Shown in pieces: positions 25,363 through 34,301 of a stretch of DNA of 49,432 nt; the stretch's first letter is position 1; every line of letters begins with the position of its first letter. The notes beneath the pieces are model-generated. The model ran no database searches. It saw nothing but the letters and a program-made list of their open reading frames with translations, and had not been told where the DNA came from. The stretch covers positions 1 through 49,432 of the forward strand of contig CALQAH020000011.1 in the NCBI GenBank assembly GCA_943328505.2. The letters are read 5' to 3'. A program made the translations under genes and the position numbers. The DNA comes from Rhizobium sp. Q54 (GTDB lineage Bacteria > Bacteroidota > Bacteroidia > Flavobacteriales > Flavobacteriaceae).

Positions 25363-27024
25363 TCAATTTTTTTCTAATAAAACTAAATCAAAATTACTTT
25401 CAATACTAACAATACCATTTTCAACAATAGTTGTAATTCCAGAATAAGCATCTTTTACTTTGTCACCATTTTTAAATAGGGTTCCCGCAGAAATCTCTTT
25501 TTTTCCTTTAGGTAAATCCAAACCAACCACTATAGTATCTGTATAATTTTCTTTGATGAAAGTTCTACTAAAAACATATGGCAAAGCCGAAATTTGTTTG
25601 TGAACACCAGCGCCAACTGCAGGATGATGTTGTCTAAATAGCCCTAATTTTTGCCAATGTAAAAGTGTTTTTTGGGTTTTTTCATTGGTTTTAATTGCGT
25701 TCCAATTCATAAACGAACGTAAAGTAGCATCGCCATTTGTTCCATCAATTACTAGTGAACGATCACTCTCATCACCATAATATACTTGAGAAATGCCTGG
25801 ACAAAGTAATAGTTTTGTTCCGGCTTCAATACCTTTTACACGTTTTCCATCAAAAGGAGAACCATCATCGTGTGACGAAATATAATTTAAAACACTGTAT
25901 CCTTTTAATTCATTATGAAGTTTACTGGAATAGTTTGAAAAAATAGTTTCATAGTCCTTTTTAGCATCCCACTTGAAATCAAAATTGATCATGTTGTTGA
26001 ATCCATGCTCAAAATAATTTACTTTTTTATCAGGAAAATCAAAAACTTGCCCTTTACTAATCCCGTAATTATAAACTTCGGCAATGGTATAAAAAGGAGT
26101 GTTGTCTAAAACTTTATTTGGATTGTTTTTTTTCCAAGTGGCAAAAGCAAAGTCACATTGGGTTTTAAAATCTGACCAAACAAGCTCGTCAAGATGCTTC
26201 ACTGTATCGGCTCGGTAACCATCAATTCCATATTCCAGAATATAATCGGTTAGCCATTTAATAATATAATATTTGGGTGCTCTTGGATAACCTGTTCTAG
26301 TAAAAAACGCATTTAAAGAAGTCATTTCTTTTTCATAACGTCCTTCTTTTTTCCATTTTTCGATAAGGAAAACAGGAAGTTCTACATTTTTATTACTTTC
26401 GGTTAAAACATCAGGAAGATTTTTCACCAAAGTACATGCAGTAGTATTTTCATAATTTTTATAATCGCATTGTGGTCCAGTTCTAACCCATTCGTTGGGC
26501 CAAACCAAATCTATATCCGTAACAGGACCAGTGTGATTAATTACACCATCTAAAAGAATACGAATTCCTTTGGCGTGTGCTTTGGTTACTAATTCAGCCA
26601 AATCTTCTTTGGTTCCAAAATTAGGATCTAATGCAGTCCAATCTTTTGTCCAATACCCATGAAATCCGTATGTTAAACCTGTTCCTTCATCCACACCATC
26701 ATGAATTTGTTCTACAATTGGTGTTAACCAAATTGCATTGATGCCAAGCTGTTCAAAATATCCTTCTTCAATTTTTCGGATAACACCTTTAATATTTCCA
26801 CCTTCAAAACCGCGAAGTTTCGCAGCTGATTTGGTTCGATTTAAATACGTTTCTTTAGTTTGATTGCCATCATTAAATCGGTCTGTCATCAAAAAATATA
26901 AGTTGGCACCTTCCCAAACAAAAGGTGTTTTTGTGGTTTCTCGTGAGTTTTTAATTTTCGTAGAGGAACAACTTGAAAAAAGCAAGGTTGAAGATAATAT
27001 AGAAAGTAGGATACTTTTTTTCAT
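25363..27024 (-). CDS. GH13 alpha-amylase, lipoprotein
   Basis: A 553-residue alpha-amylase-family enzyme cutting alpha-1,4-glucans. The lipoprotein signal peptide LLFSSC places the lipid on cysteine 19, so it is membrane-anchored in the periplasm or at the surface. GH13 conserved regions are clear: LLDGVINH (region I), DGYRADTVKH with nucleophile D273, IAEVYNYG with acid/base E316 and YISSHDDGS with D386. The start lies 1 nt after the stop codon of the GH31 gene, so the two are co-transcribed. As the last gene of the minus-strand starch arm it probably shortens imported maltodextrins. It differs from the secreted GH13 at 43527, which has a T9SS domain. Confidence 0.9.
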   Translation of the reverse strand: MKKSILLSILSSTLLFSSCSSTKIKNSRETTKTPFVWEGANLYFLMTDRFNDGNQTKETYLNRTKSAAKLRGFEGGNIKGVIRKIEEGYFEQLGINAIWLTPIVEQIHDGVDEGTGLTYGFHGYWTKDWTALDPNFGTKEDLAELVTKAHAKGIRILLDGVINHTGPVTDIDLVWPNEWVRTGPQCDYKNYENTTACTLVKNLPDVLTESNKNVELPVFLIEKWKKEGRYEKEMTSLNAFFTRTGYPRAPKYYIIKWLTDYILEYGIDGYRADTVKHLDELVWSDFKTQCDFAFATWKKNNPNKVLDNTPFYTIAEVYNYGISKGQVFDFPDKKVNYFEHGFNNMINFDFKWDAKKDYETIFSNYSSKLHNELKGYSVLNYISSHDDGSPFDGKRVKGIEAGTKLLLCPGISQVYYGDESDRSLVIDGTNGDATLRSFMNWNAIKTNEKTQKTLLHWQKLGLFRQHHPAVGAGVHKQISALPYVFSRTFIKENYTDTIVVGLDLPKGKKEISAGTLFKNGDKVKDAYSGITTIVENGIVSIESNFDLVLLEKN

Positions 27025-27025
27025 A

Positions 27026-29392
27026 TTAATATTGAATTTTTATTTCATTACTTGTACCTTTTTCCCAAGTAACGGTGACTTGAAGAGGTTCTTGAAAGGT
27101 TTTATAAATCCTTTCTTTTCCATTTACAAAAATTCGTTTGGGTTTAATATTGTGAATTAGTAGGGATACATTTTTGGTCGTAGCTTGATAATTTTTTCCA
27201 ATTTCAGTATTTAAACTTATAGTCAAAAAGGAGTCTTTAGTAGTACTGTTAAAATTTAAAATTTCATAGGCTCCTTTTTCAAAATCATTTGGAGTAAGTC
27301 CATCATCGTTATAAACTTTCCCATTAGAATTAGCGACAGTTTCATCGAAATAGAAATGTAAATCAAAATTCTCTAAGGAATATTTTGAAGTATTTTGAAT
27401 GGTTTTAATCAAAGGAATAAAACTGCCGCCACGAACAAAAACAGGAATATGATCTTCTTCTACTTTTACAGTAGCTGTTGATCCTGCGGGGTGTTTTTGG
27501 TCAGAATAAAAGTCAAACCAATTGTTGCTTTTTGGAAAATAAATTTCGGTTGAAGTCACCGCAGCTTTTGTAATAGGAGTTACTAAAAAATCATTACCCC
27601 ACAGAAAGGTTTCGCTAACGGTTTGTAATTTTGTGTTGGTTGGTTCTTCAAAAAATAACGGACGCATTAATGGTATTCCTTTTTGATTATTTTCGAATGC
27701 CAAAGTATAATTGTAAGGTAACATTTGGTAGCGCAATTCCACTAGTTTTTTGGCTTTTGCTTTAGTTACAACATCTTTATACGCTACTTCCGAAGCTACG
27801 TCTTCTTGAGCGTGTGGACGGAAAACAGGTTGAAAAATACCGTATTGCAACCAACGTAAATACAATTCGTTGTCAAAATAATCGCCTGCAAATCCGCCTA
27901 AATCAGAATGCATATACGCCATTCCTTGCATTCCCATTTGTAGCGCAATTTCCATTTGCGATTGTAATCCACCCCAACTTCTACTCACATCACCACTCCA
28001 GGGAATCATTCCAAATCGTTGCGAACCTGAATAACCAGAACGCATTAATATAAATGGACGCTGATTTGAAAAATCTTTTTTATAACCATCGGCTACTAAT
28101 TTTGCCCAATTGTGTCCGTAGATATTATGAACTTCATCCGCTTTACCGACAGCAGTACTTGCTTTAGAAGGAAAAACTTCGGGTTCGCCTAAATCACCCC
28201 AAAGTCCACCAACACCTTGATGGATTAGTCGTTTGTACACATTCCAAAACCAAGCTGCTCCTTCGGGTTTGAAAATATCGACCACGCTAGTATTGCCAAA
28301 ATAAAAATTCCAAGTACAAGCTTTCCCAGATTTGTCGGTAACCAGTACTTTTTCATCAACCGCTTCTTGCCATTTGGAGGAAGTAGTTAAAATAAAGGGT
28401 TCCGTAATTACTATTGTTTTAATACCTTTTGTATTTAAATTGGCAATCATTTTATCAGGATTGGGGAAGTTGTCTTTGTCCCATTCTAAATTTCCCATCG
28501 TACCTTTTATGGTTTTTCCAAACCAATATAAATCTAGAATTATAGCATCAACAGGAATCTGACTTTCTTCAAATTTTCGAATAGTTTTTTCAACTTCTTC
28601 TTGAGAATGATAACCAAATCGACTGGAGAAATTTCCAAATGTCCAACGTGCAGGCAAGGGTTGTTTTCCTGTAAGGGAAGTATAATTGGAGATTAAATCC
28701 GTCCAAGAATCACCCACAATTACTTGATAGGTTTTTCGTCCTGAAATGGTTTCATATTCTAGAGTATTGTTTTTTTTACTGTCTAAATCCAAATAGCCAA
28801 TAGCAGTATTGTCAAAATGAACAGCATACAATTTAGATGATAAAACTAGTGGAATACAAAAATTCATCAATTCGGCTTTGGTTTCGTAGCCATAATGCGC
28901 TCGGTTGTACAATTGTAACCGATTACCGCGACGGTTCATGCCTAATGCTCTTGCGCCACCGCCATATAAAACTTCTGAATTGTCAATATTAAATTCTATA
29001 ATTTCGGTACTGTCTTTTTTGATGTAACCGTTTTTTTCGGATAACAACACCTTTCCTTTGCTTGAATACGTAATTCGGAATGGAGATTTATTGATAACAA
29101 CGGTTATTTCTTTCGTCCAAAAATTGATAGCGCTTTCTTTTTTTTGGAAATTAGCAATTACTTTTTCAGGAGTTTTTACAACAGCATGAGAATTTGGATT
29201 GAATGTTTCTCCATTTGGAATAAATGAAGTTTCAATTATTTTTTCGGAGTAAGGTTTGATGATATAAATCCCATCCGAAGTTTTTACTTCTAAAATAGTA
29301 TTTTTCAACGTATGTGAAATATATTTCCTGTTTTCATTTTGCGCAAAAGCAGCAGAAGTTATTAGTAAGAGTAAAAGTAATTTTTTACTCAT
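27026..29392 (-). CDS. GH31 alpha-glucosidase, secreted to the periplasm
   Basis: A 788-residue glycoside hydrolase that releases glucose from alpha-glucan ends. I start it at the ATG ending at 29392, which gives a proper signal peptide (MSKKLLLLLLITSAAFAQ). A longer in-frame reading to 29467 would add 25 residues that translate a dispersed palindrome (29421-29446) and would spoil the signal. In the trimmed numbering, GH31 signatures are nucleophile D400 in GLWGDLGEPE and acid/base D468 in IPWSGDVSRSWGGL. The C-terminal beta-sandwich ends with GTSNEIKIQY. It lies between two GH13 genes in the minus-strand starch arm and plays the role of a SusB-like exo-acting enzyme, although SusB itself is GH97. 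Confidence 0.9.
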   Translation of the reverse strand: MSKKLLLLLLITSAAFAQNENRKYISHTLKNTILEVKTSDGIYIIKPYSEKIIETSFIPNGETFNPNSHAVVKTPEKVIANFQKKESAINFWTKEITVVINKSPFRITYSSKGKVLLSEKNGYIKKDSTEIIEFNIDNSEVLYGGGARALGMNRRGNRLQLYNRAHYGYETKAELMNFCIPLVLSSKLYAVHFDNTAIGYLDLDSKKNNTLEYETISGRKTYQVIVGDSWTDLISNYTSLTGKQPLPARWTFGNFSSRFGYHSQEEVEKTIRKFEESQIPVDAIILDLYWFGKTIKGTMGNLEWDKDNFPNPDKMIANLNTKGIKTIVITEPFILTTSSKWQEAVDEKVLVTDKSGKACTWNFYFGNTSVVDIFKPEGAAWFWNVYKRLIHQGVGGLWGDLGEPEVFPSKASTAVGKADEVHNIYGHNWAKLVADGYKKDFSNQRPFILMRSGYSGSQRFGMIPWSGDVSRSWGGLQSQMEIALQMGMQGMAYMHSDLGGFAGDYFDNELYLRWLQYGIFQPVFRPHAQEDVASEVAYKDVVTKAKAKKLVELRYQMLPYNYTLAFENNQKGIPLMRPLFFEEPTNTKLQTVSETFLWGNDFLVTPITKAAVTSTEIYFPKSNNWFDFYSDQKHPAGSTATVKVEEDHIPVFVRGGSFIPLIKTIQNTSKYSLENFDLHFYFDETVANSNGKVYNDDGLTPNDFEKGAYEILNFNSTTKDSFLTISLNTEIGKNYQATTKNVSLLIHNIKPKRIFVNGKERIYKTFQEPLQVTVTWEKGTSNEIKIQY

Positions 29393-29420
29393 GCTTAAAA
29401 TATTGTTTTCTTGGTATTCC

Positions 29421-29446
29421 TGACCCGAGCCTAAAAGGCGAACTGA
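29421..29446. repeat. 26-bp dispersed palindromic element, copy 2
   Basis: It starts TGACCCGAG and ends CGAACTGA like the element at 3745-3770 and has the same length. The centre is different but again self-complementary (GCC/GGC). It lies just upstream of the chosen GH31 start and would be translated only if the longer start were used. Confidence 0.6.
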
Positions 29447-29480
29447 AGTAGTAATCTTTGATTTCATAATTTATTTTTTA

Positions 29481-29540
29481 ACCATTAAGGAATTAAGAAA
29501 ATTAAGAAAATTAAGGTAAAACTTAATGCCTTAATGGTTT
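29481..29540. repeat. ATTAAG-family inverted repeat (copy A)
   Basis: AACCATTAAGGAATTAAG at 29481-29498 is the reverse complement of CTTAATGCCTTAATGGTT at 29523-29540 except for one base. Between them are further AATTAAG words. It fills the gap between the GH31 and neopullulanase-like genes. In the minus direction it is followed by A-rich, not T-rich, sequence, so it is not a normal terminator for these genes. Confidence 0.7.
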
Positions 29541-29548
29541 CATTTTTT

Positions 29549-31384
29549 TTATTTTAGTTCCAATATCAAAACACTTTTCCCCTCAATGGCAATATCATTC
29601 TTCAAATCGATAGAAATTCCGGTCAGTACATCTTTTCCATAAGTGTAATTTTGAATACTTTCTTGAAAACGATTGGTTTTGAAAGTTTGGGATTCGTCAC
29701 TATTATTGATGATTACCATTACGGTTTGGTTTTCATTGTGTCGGAAATAAACATAAACATTGTTTTGAGGCACATAATGTGTCATTTTTCCAGTATGGAT
29801 AACCGATTTTGTTTTTCTCCATGAGAATAATTTGGAAGTAAAATCGAAATATTTTTGTTGTTCGACAGTTCTACCTGACTTTGTAAACGCATTGTTTGTA
29901 TCACTAGCCCAACCACCTGGAAAATCTTTGCGGATATCGGCATCACCGCCTTTGTCCTTATTGCCAGCCATTCCAATTTCGGAACCATAATACAATTGCG
30001 GAATACCGCGAATTGTTGCTAACAACGTCATAACCATTTGGTATTTTTGGAAATCATTTTTATAAATTTCATTGAAACGCATGGTATCATGATTTTCGGC
30101 AAAAACCAATAAGTTGTTTGGATTGGGATATAGAAAATCGTTCGTGAAATTTTCATAAACCTTAATCATTCCTTTATCCCAAGAAGCTTTGTCTTCATAA
30201 AAAACAGAATTTAAAGCATCGTGTAATGTAAAATCCATAACGCTTGGTAAATTGGAATTGAAACTTTGAATAGCTCCAATTTTACTGTCTTTTTGCCAAT
30301 AAGCCATTTGTGCTTGGTCGTGCATCCAAACTTCGCCCACAATATTAAAATGAGGATATTCATCCGTTATGGCTTTGGTCCATTTGGCTATCCCAACTTT
30401 GTCATTATAGGAAAAGGTATCTACTCGAAAACCATCCAAATCGGCATATTCTATCCACCAAATGGCATTTTGAATTAAATAATTTAGGAGTAACGGATTG
30501 GACTGATTTAAATCGGGCATCGATTTTACAAACCAACCATTCATACAACCTTCGGCATCAGTTTTGGAAGCGTTTGTATCGAATTGTGTTGTCATTCGAT
30601 AATTAGATTGTGTGAATTCTGGAAATTGATGTATCCAATCGTGATTAGGTAAGTCTTTAATCATCCAATGTTGCCAACCCCAATGATTCGTAACATAATC
30701 CATAATGTTTTTCATACCACGTTGATGCAATTCGGCACTCATTCGAACATATTCTTCGTTAGTTCCATATCGTGGGTCAATTTTATAAACATCGGATTGA
30801 CCATAGCCATGATAGGAATAAGTTTCGTCATTATCTTCACAAATTGGCGTGGGCCAAACAGCGGTAACGCCGAGTTCTTTGAGATAATCTAGATTTTTAA
30901 TGATGCCTTCAATATCGCCACCATGTCTTCCTCCTGGTAAATCGCGATTTCCTTTTTCGGTTAATGCTTTGTTGCTATCATTATTGGGATTTCCGTTGGC
31001 AAATCGATCGGACATGATGAGGTAAATCACATCAGAACTGTCATAACTTTTGCGTAAGGCTGAATTTTCTCTACGTTGTTTTAAAGCATAATTTTTAGTA
31101 AAGGCAATTTTTTTATTCCTTGAAAAGGAAAAAATAATTTCTTGTGATGCAACATTTTTGGTATCAATAGTTACAAAAATGTAGTTAGGATTTTCGGTTT
31201 TTTGAATGTTTTTGATGATTATGTTATTGGAAACAGTCACTTCATTTTGCGCAATATTTTTCCCGTAAAACATGATTTGCAAGTCAGAATGATTCATTCC
31301 TGCATACCAAAATGGCGGTTCGGCTTTTTCTATTTGAGCAAAGGCAGAAATAGAAATTAGAAGTAAGAAAATTATTTTTTTCAT
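29549..31384 (-). CDS. GH13 neopullulanase/cyclomaltodextrinase-like enzyme (SusA type)
   Basis: A 611-residue periplasmic enzyme with a cleavable signal peptide (ISISAFAQ). The N-terminal ~100 residues match the cyclomaltodextrinase N-terminal beta-sandwich (PPFWYAGMNHSDLQIMFYGKN), followed by a GH13 barrel. Catalytic residues are nucleophile D322 in DGFRVDTFSYND, acid/base E351 in NIVGEVWMHD and D433 in FAENHDTMRF. The YVTNHWG region I is also present. The architecture is that of SusA, which cleaves maltodextrins, cyclodextrins and pullulan to small oligosaccharides in the periplasm. It is in the same direction as GH31 and GH13 downstream, separated by an ATTAAG-type inverted repeat. Confidence 0.9.
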   Translation of the reverse strand: MKKIIFLLLISISAFAQIEKAEPPFWYAGMNHSDLQIMFYGKNIAQNEVTVSNNIIIKNIQKTENPNYIFVTIDTKNVASQEIIFSFSRNKKIAFTKNYALKQRRENSALRKSYDSSDVIYLIMSDRFANGNPNNDSNKALTEKGNRDLPGGRHGGDIEGIIKNLDYLKELGVTAVWPTPICEDNDETYSYHGYGQSDVYKIDPRYGTNEEYVRMSAELHQRGMKNIMDYVTNHWGWQHWMIKDLPNHDWIHQFPEFTQSNYRMTTQFDTNASKTDAEGCMNGWFVKSMPDLNQSNPLLLNYLIQNAIWWIEYADLDGFRVDTFSYNDKVGIAKWTKAITDEYPHFNIVGEVWMHDQAQMAYWQKDSKIGAIQSFNSNLPSVMDFTLHDALNSVFYEDKASWDKGMIKVYENFTNDFLYPNPNNLLVFAENHDTMRFNEIYKNDFQKYQMVMTLLATIRGIPQLYYGSEIGMAGNKDKGGDADIRKDFPGGWASDTNNAFTKSGRTVEQQKYFDFTSKLFSWRKTKSVIHTGKMTHYVPQNNVYVYFRHNENQTVMVIINNSDESQTFKTNRFQESIQNYTYGKDVLTGISIDLKNDIAIEGKSVLILELK

Positions 31385-31421
31385 TTTTAAACCATTAAGA
31401 GATTAAGGAAAATTAAGATTT

Positions 31422-31829
31422 TTAATCGTCAGCGAGTCTGGCGAAATATTCATTGACTAGAGGTTTTGTTGATTTTGTAATGTTGGTTGTATTGAAATTA
31501 ATAAGTAAACCTTGCGGAACACTTAACAGTTTCATATAAGTTAATAATTTTGCTTCGTCTATTGGGTGAAATTTATCGACGGTTTTTAATTCTACGATGA
31601 TGCAATCGTTTATTAATAGGTCTAATCGTAATGGATTTTCTAATTCTAAATCATAGTAGTCAATTTCTACATTGATTTGTTGTTGAACTTTATACCCGTT
31701 TTTTTCTAACTCATATTTCAAACATTCTTCATAAATCCTTTCTAATAATCCAGGACCTAACTTTTTATGAATTTTTATAGCATAACCAATTATTTCATAA
31801 GACAATTGTGTTATTTCTTTTTTAGTCAT
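31422..31829 (-). CDS. GxxExxY family protein
   Basis: A 135-residue protein with the defining motif KLGPGLLERIYEECL (G..E..Y), followed by LEKNGYKVQQQ and the C-terminal LKLLSVPQGLLINFN, typical of the family. The conserved IVELKTVDKFHPIDEAKLLTYM resembles the core of PD-(D/E)XK nucleases, with which the family has been compared, but its activity is not established. No signal peptide. It sits inside the starch locus between the neopullulanase and maltose phosphorylase genes, flanked on both sides by ATTAAG-type repeat DNA, so it may be a passenger inserted there rather than part of the sugar pathway. Confidence 0.85.
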   Translation of the reverse strand: MTKKEITQLSYEIIGYAIKIHKKLGPGLLERIYEECLKYELEKNGYKVQQQINVEIDYYDLELENPLRLDLLINDCIIVELKTVDKFHPIDEAKLLTYMKLLSVPQGLLINFNTTNITKSTKPLVNEYFARLADD

Positions 31830-31882
31830 AATATTTTTTTTACACCATTAATAGATTAAAGGTTCATTAAGTTTTTATTTAT

Positions 31883-31930
31883 ACCATTAAGACATTAATC
31901 TTTTCTTAATTTTCTTAATGCCTTAATGGT
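31883..31930. repeat. ATTAAG-family inverted repeat (copy B)
   Basis: ACCATTAAGACATTAA (31883-31898) pairs with TTAATGCCTTAATGGT (31915-31930) with one mismatch. A degenerate further copy lies just left of it (about 31842-31870, CACCATTAATAGATTAAAGG). The outer arms are the same as those of the copy at 29481-29540. Confidence 0.7.
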
Positions 31931-31941
31931 TTATAATTAAT

Positions 31942-34248
31942 TTATACAGTTACCAAACTATTAGGTTCTACTAAAATTTCAGTTCCGTTTACAAATACTG
32001 AAATTTCTTTGCTTCCTTCTAGTGAAAATGCAGTTTCGTTTTTTTGTATTGAAACTTTTAAAATTTGGTTTCTAAAGTTGATTTTAAACGAATAACCATT
32101 CCATTCTTTTGGAATTTTTGGAGAGAAATGTAATGCGTCATTTTTAACACGCATGCCGCCAAAACCTTCTACTATGCTCATCCATGTTCCTGCCATAGAA
32201 GTAATGTGACAACCTTCTTCTACTTCTTTGTTGTAATCGTCCAAATCCAAACGTGATGTTCTTAGATAAAAGGTATAAGCCATATCCATTTTGTCCAAAA
32301 CGGCTGCTTGAATAGAGTGAACACATGGCGAAAGCGAACTTTCATGAACAGTAAAAGATTCGTAAAATTCAAAATTTCGTTTTAGTTCTTCTTTTGAAAA
32401 ATGATCTTCAAAGAAATAAAAACACTGCAAAACATCGGCTTGTTTGATATAGGGAGAACGTAAAATTCTATCCCATGACCATTTTTGATTAATAGGTCTT
32501 TGACTTTTATCTAAATCGGTAACTCGGACTAATTCTTTATCTAAAAACCCATCTTGTTGCAAATAGATTTGATGTTCTTCCGAATAGGGGAAATACATAT
32601 TGTCGGCTACTTTTTTCCATTCTTGCAATTCTGCATCCGACAATTTTACTTTCTCGATGATGCGTTTATGATCAGATGGATATTCGATAGCTACTTTTTG
32701 GATTTGTTCGTATGTATAATCAATACACCATTTAGCAATATAGTTGGTGTAAAAATTATTATTTACGTTATTTTCATATTCATTTGGACCGGTTACACCC
32801 AAAATCACGTATTGGTTTTTGTTTGTAGAAAAGTTAGCTCTTTGGTGCCAAAAACGAGCAATTCCAATTAAAACTTCCAACCCTTTTTCAGGAATATAGC
32901 TATAATCTCCAGTGAAACGGTAGTAGTTATAAATCGCAAAAGCAATGGCGCCATTTCTGTGAATTTCTTCGAAAGTGATTTCCCATTCGTTGTGACATTC
33001 TTCGCCGTTCATAGTAACCATTGGGTATAATGCAGCACCATTTTTGAAACCTAAATTTTTCTCAGCATTTTCAATTGCTTTATCTAATTGGTTAAAACGG
33101 TAGGTCAATAAATTCCGAGCAACTTGTTGGTCTTTGGTTGCCATGTAAAAAGGGATACAATAGGCTTCAGTATCCCAATAGGTTGAACCGCCATATTTTT
33201 CTCCTGTGAATCCTTTTGGACCAATATTTAGTCGTGAGTCCTTCCCAAGATAAGTTTGGTTCAGTTGAAAAATATTAAAACGAATCCCTTGTTGCGCTTT
33301 TACATCACCATCAATAGTAATATCTGACATTTCCCAAATTTTTGCCCAAGCAGTAATTTGATCTTGTAACAGTTGATTGTATCCTTTATTTAATGCTGAT
33401 TTAATAACATTTTCAGCTCCAACATATGTGTTTTCGTGATTTAGAGAAACAGTGTAGCCACCTATTTTTTGAATTGCTGATTTTTCACCTTTAGCGACAT
33501 TTATAACATATTCAAATTGAATTTTTTCTTTATTGTGTTCCTTTTTTTCAGGAGTTATATTTTGATTTTTATCATTCAACAAAATGCTATTTTGCATGAA
33601 TGTAGTGGTAATGAAATGAGTTTTAAACGTTCGAGCAGTTACAAAAGCTTCATTTTCGTTGTGTTTCACATCTAAAGGTTCCCAGAATTTTTCTTCCCAA
33701 TTGGCATCTTCGTTATGAACACCTGCATCTATATAAGGTTTGTATACAATTCTTGCATCTTTATTTAAAGGGGTAATTTCATAATTAATAACGCCAACTT
33801 CATCTAATTCTAGGGATAAAAAACGCACCACATTTACTAAAACTTCAGTTCCATTTAGCAATGTCGCGTCAAAAGACCGGCGGTACCAACCTTCTTTCAT
33901 GTTGAGTTCTCGACGGAAGTTGTTTATAGTTTTACATTTAGCCAAATCAAGGTTTTCGCCATTGATTTCGATGTCAATTCCAATCCAATTGGGTGCATTT
34001 AATACTTTGGCAAAATATTCGGGATAACCATTTTTCCACCAACCTACTTTGGTTTTATCAGGATAATATATTCCTGCGATATAACTTCCTTGAAAAGTTT
34101 TGCCACTATAATTTTCTTCAAAATTCGCACGTTGTCCCATAGCACCATTCCCAATACTAAATAGGCTTTCGGATGATTTTACACTATCTGCATCAAATCC
34201 TTCTTCAATGATGGACCAATTGTCTGGTTTAATATAATCTTGGTTCAT
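31942..34248 (-). CDS. GH65 maltose phosphorylase
   Basis: A 768-residue GH65 enzyme, the typical length of maltose phosphorylase. It splits maltose with phosphate into glucose and beta-D-glucose-1-phosphate. The N-terminal super-sandwich (SLFSIGNGAMGQRANFEENY) is followed by the (alpha/alpha)6 catalytic barrel. GSTYWDTEAYCIPFY (354-368) and EWEITFEEIHRNGAIAFA (421-438) carry the glucose-binding and acid residues; the general acid lies in the E427/E428 pair. There is no signal peptide, so it acts in the cytoplasm. The beta-phosphoglucomutase gene immediately upstream uses its product, and an MFS carrier precedes both. Trehalose or kojibiose phosphorylase specificity is less likely given the context. 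Confidence 0.9.
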   Translation of the reverse strand: MNQDYIKPDNWSIIEEGFDADSVKSSESLFSIGNGAMGQRANFEENYSGKTFQGSYIAGIYYPDKTKVGWWKNGYPEYFAKVLNAPNWIGIDIEINGENLDLAKCKTINNFRRELNMKEGWYRRSFDATLLNGTEVLVNVVRFLSLELDEVGVINYEITPLNKDARIVYKPYIDAGVHNEDANWEEKFWEPLDVKHNENEAFVTARTFKTHFITTTFMQNSILLNDKNQNITPEKKEHNKEKIQFEYVINVAKGEKSAIQKIGGYTVSLNHENTYVGAENVIKSALNKGYNQLLQDQITAWAKIWEMSDITIDGDVKAQQGIRFNIFQLNQTYLGKDSRLNIGPKGFTGEKYGGSTYWDTEAYCIPFYMATKDQQVARNLLTYRFNQLDKAIENAEKNLGFKNGAALYPMVTMNGEECHNEWEITFEEIHRNGAIAFAIYNYYRFTGDYSYIPEKGLEVLIGIARFWHQRANFSTNKNQYVILGVTGPNEYENNVNNNFYTNYIAKWCIDYTYEQIQKVAIEYPSDHKRIIEKVKLSDAELQEWKKVADNMYFPYSEEHQIYLQQDGFLDKELVRVTDLDKSQRPINQKWSWDRILRSPYIKQADVLQCFYFFEDHFSKEELKRNFEFYESFTVHESSLSPCVHSIQAAVLDKMDMAYTFYLRTSRLDLDDYNKEVEEGCHITSMAGTWMSIVEGFGGMRVKNDALHFSPKIPKEWNGYSFKINFRNQILKVSIQKNETAFSLEGSKEISVFVNGTEILVEPNSLVTV

Positions 34249-34263
34249 TTTATTATTTTTTAT

Positions 34264-34292
34264 GTTAAGATTTTTAGTCCTTTCGTCTTAAC
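34264..34292 (-). other. Inverted repeat between pgmB and the GH65 gene
   Basis: GTTAAGA (34264-34270) is the inverse complement of TCTTAAC (34286-34292). The hairpin lies just after the pgmB stop codon and 16 nt before the GH65 start on the minus strand, with no T-tract after it. It may be an mRNA processing or stability element, or a relic of the ATTAAG repeat family. Confidence 0.3.
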
Positions 34293-34301
34293 GCTTTATT
34301 T

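Noticed and set aside
29481..29540. Intrinsic terminator for the neopullulanase-like gene
   Set aside because: The hairpin stem is AT-rich and, in the direction of transcription, is followed by A's rather than T's. It fits a dispersed repeat better.
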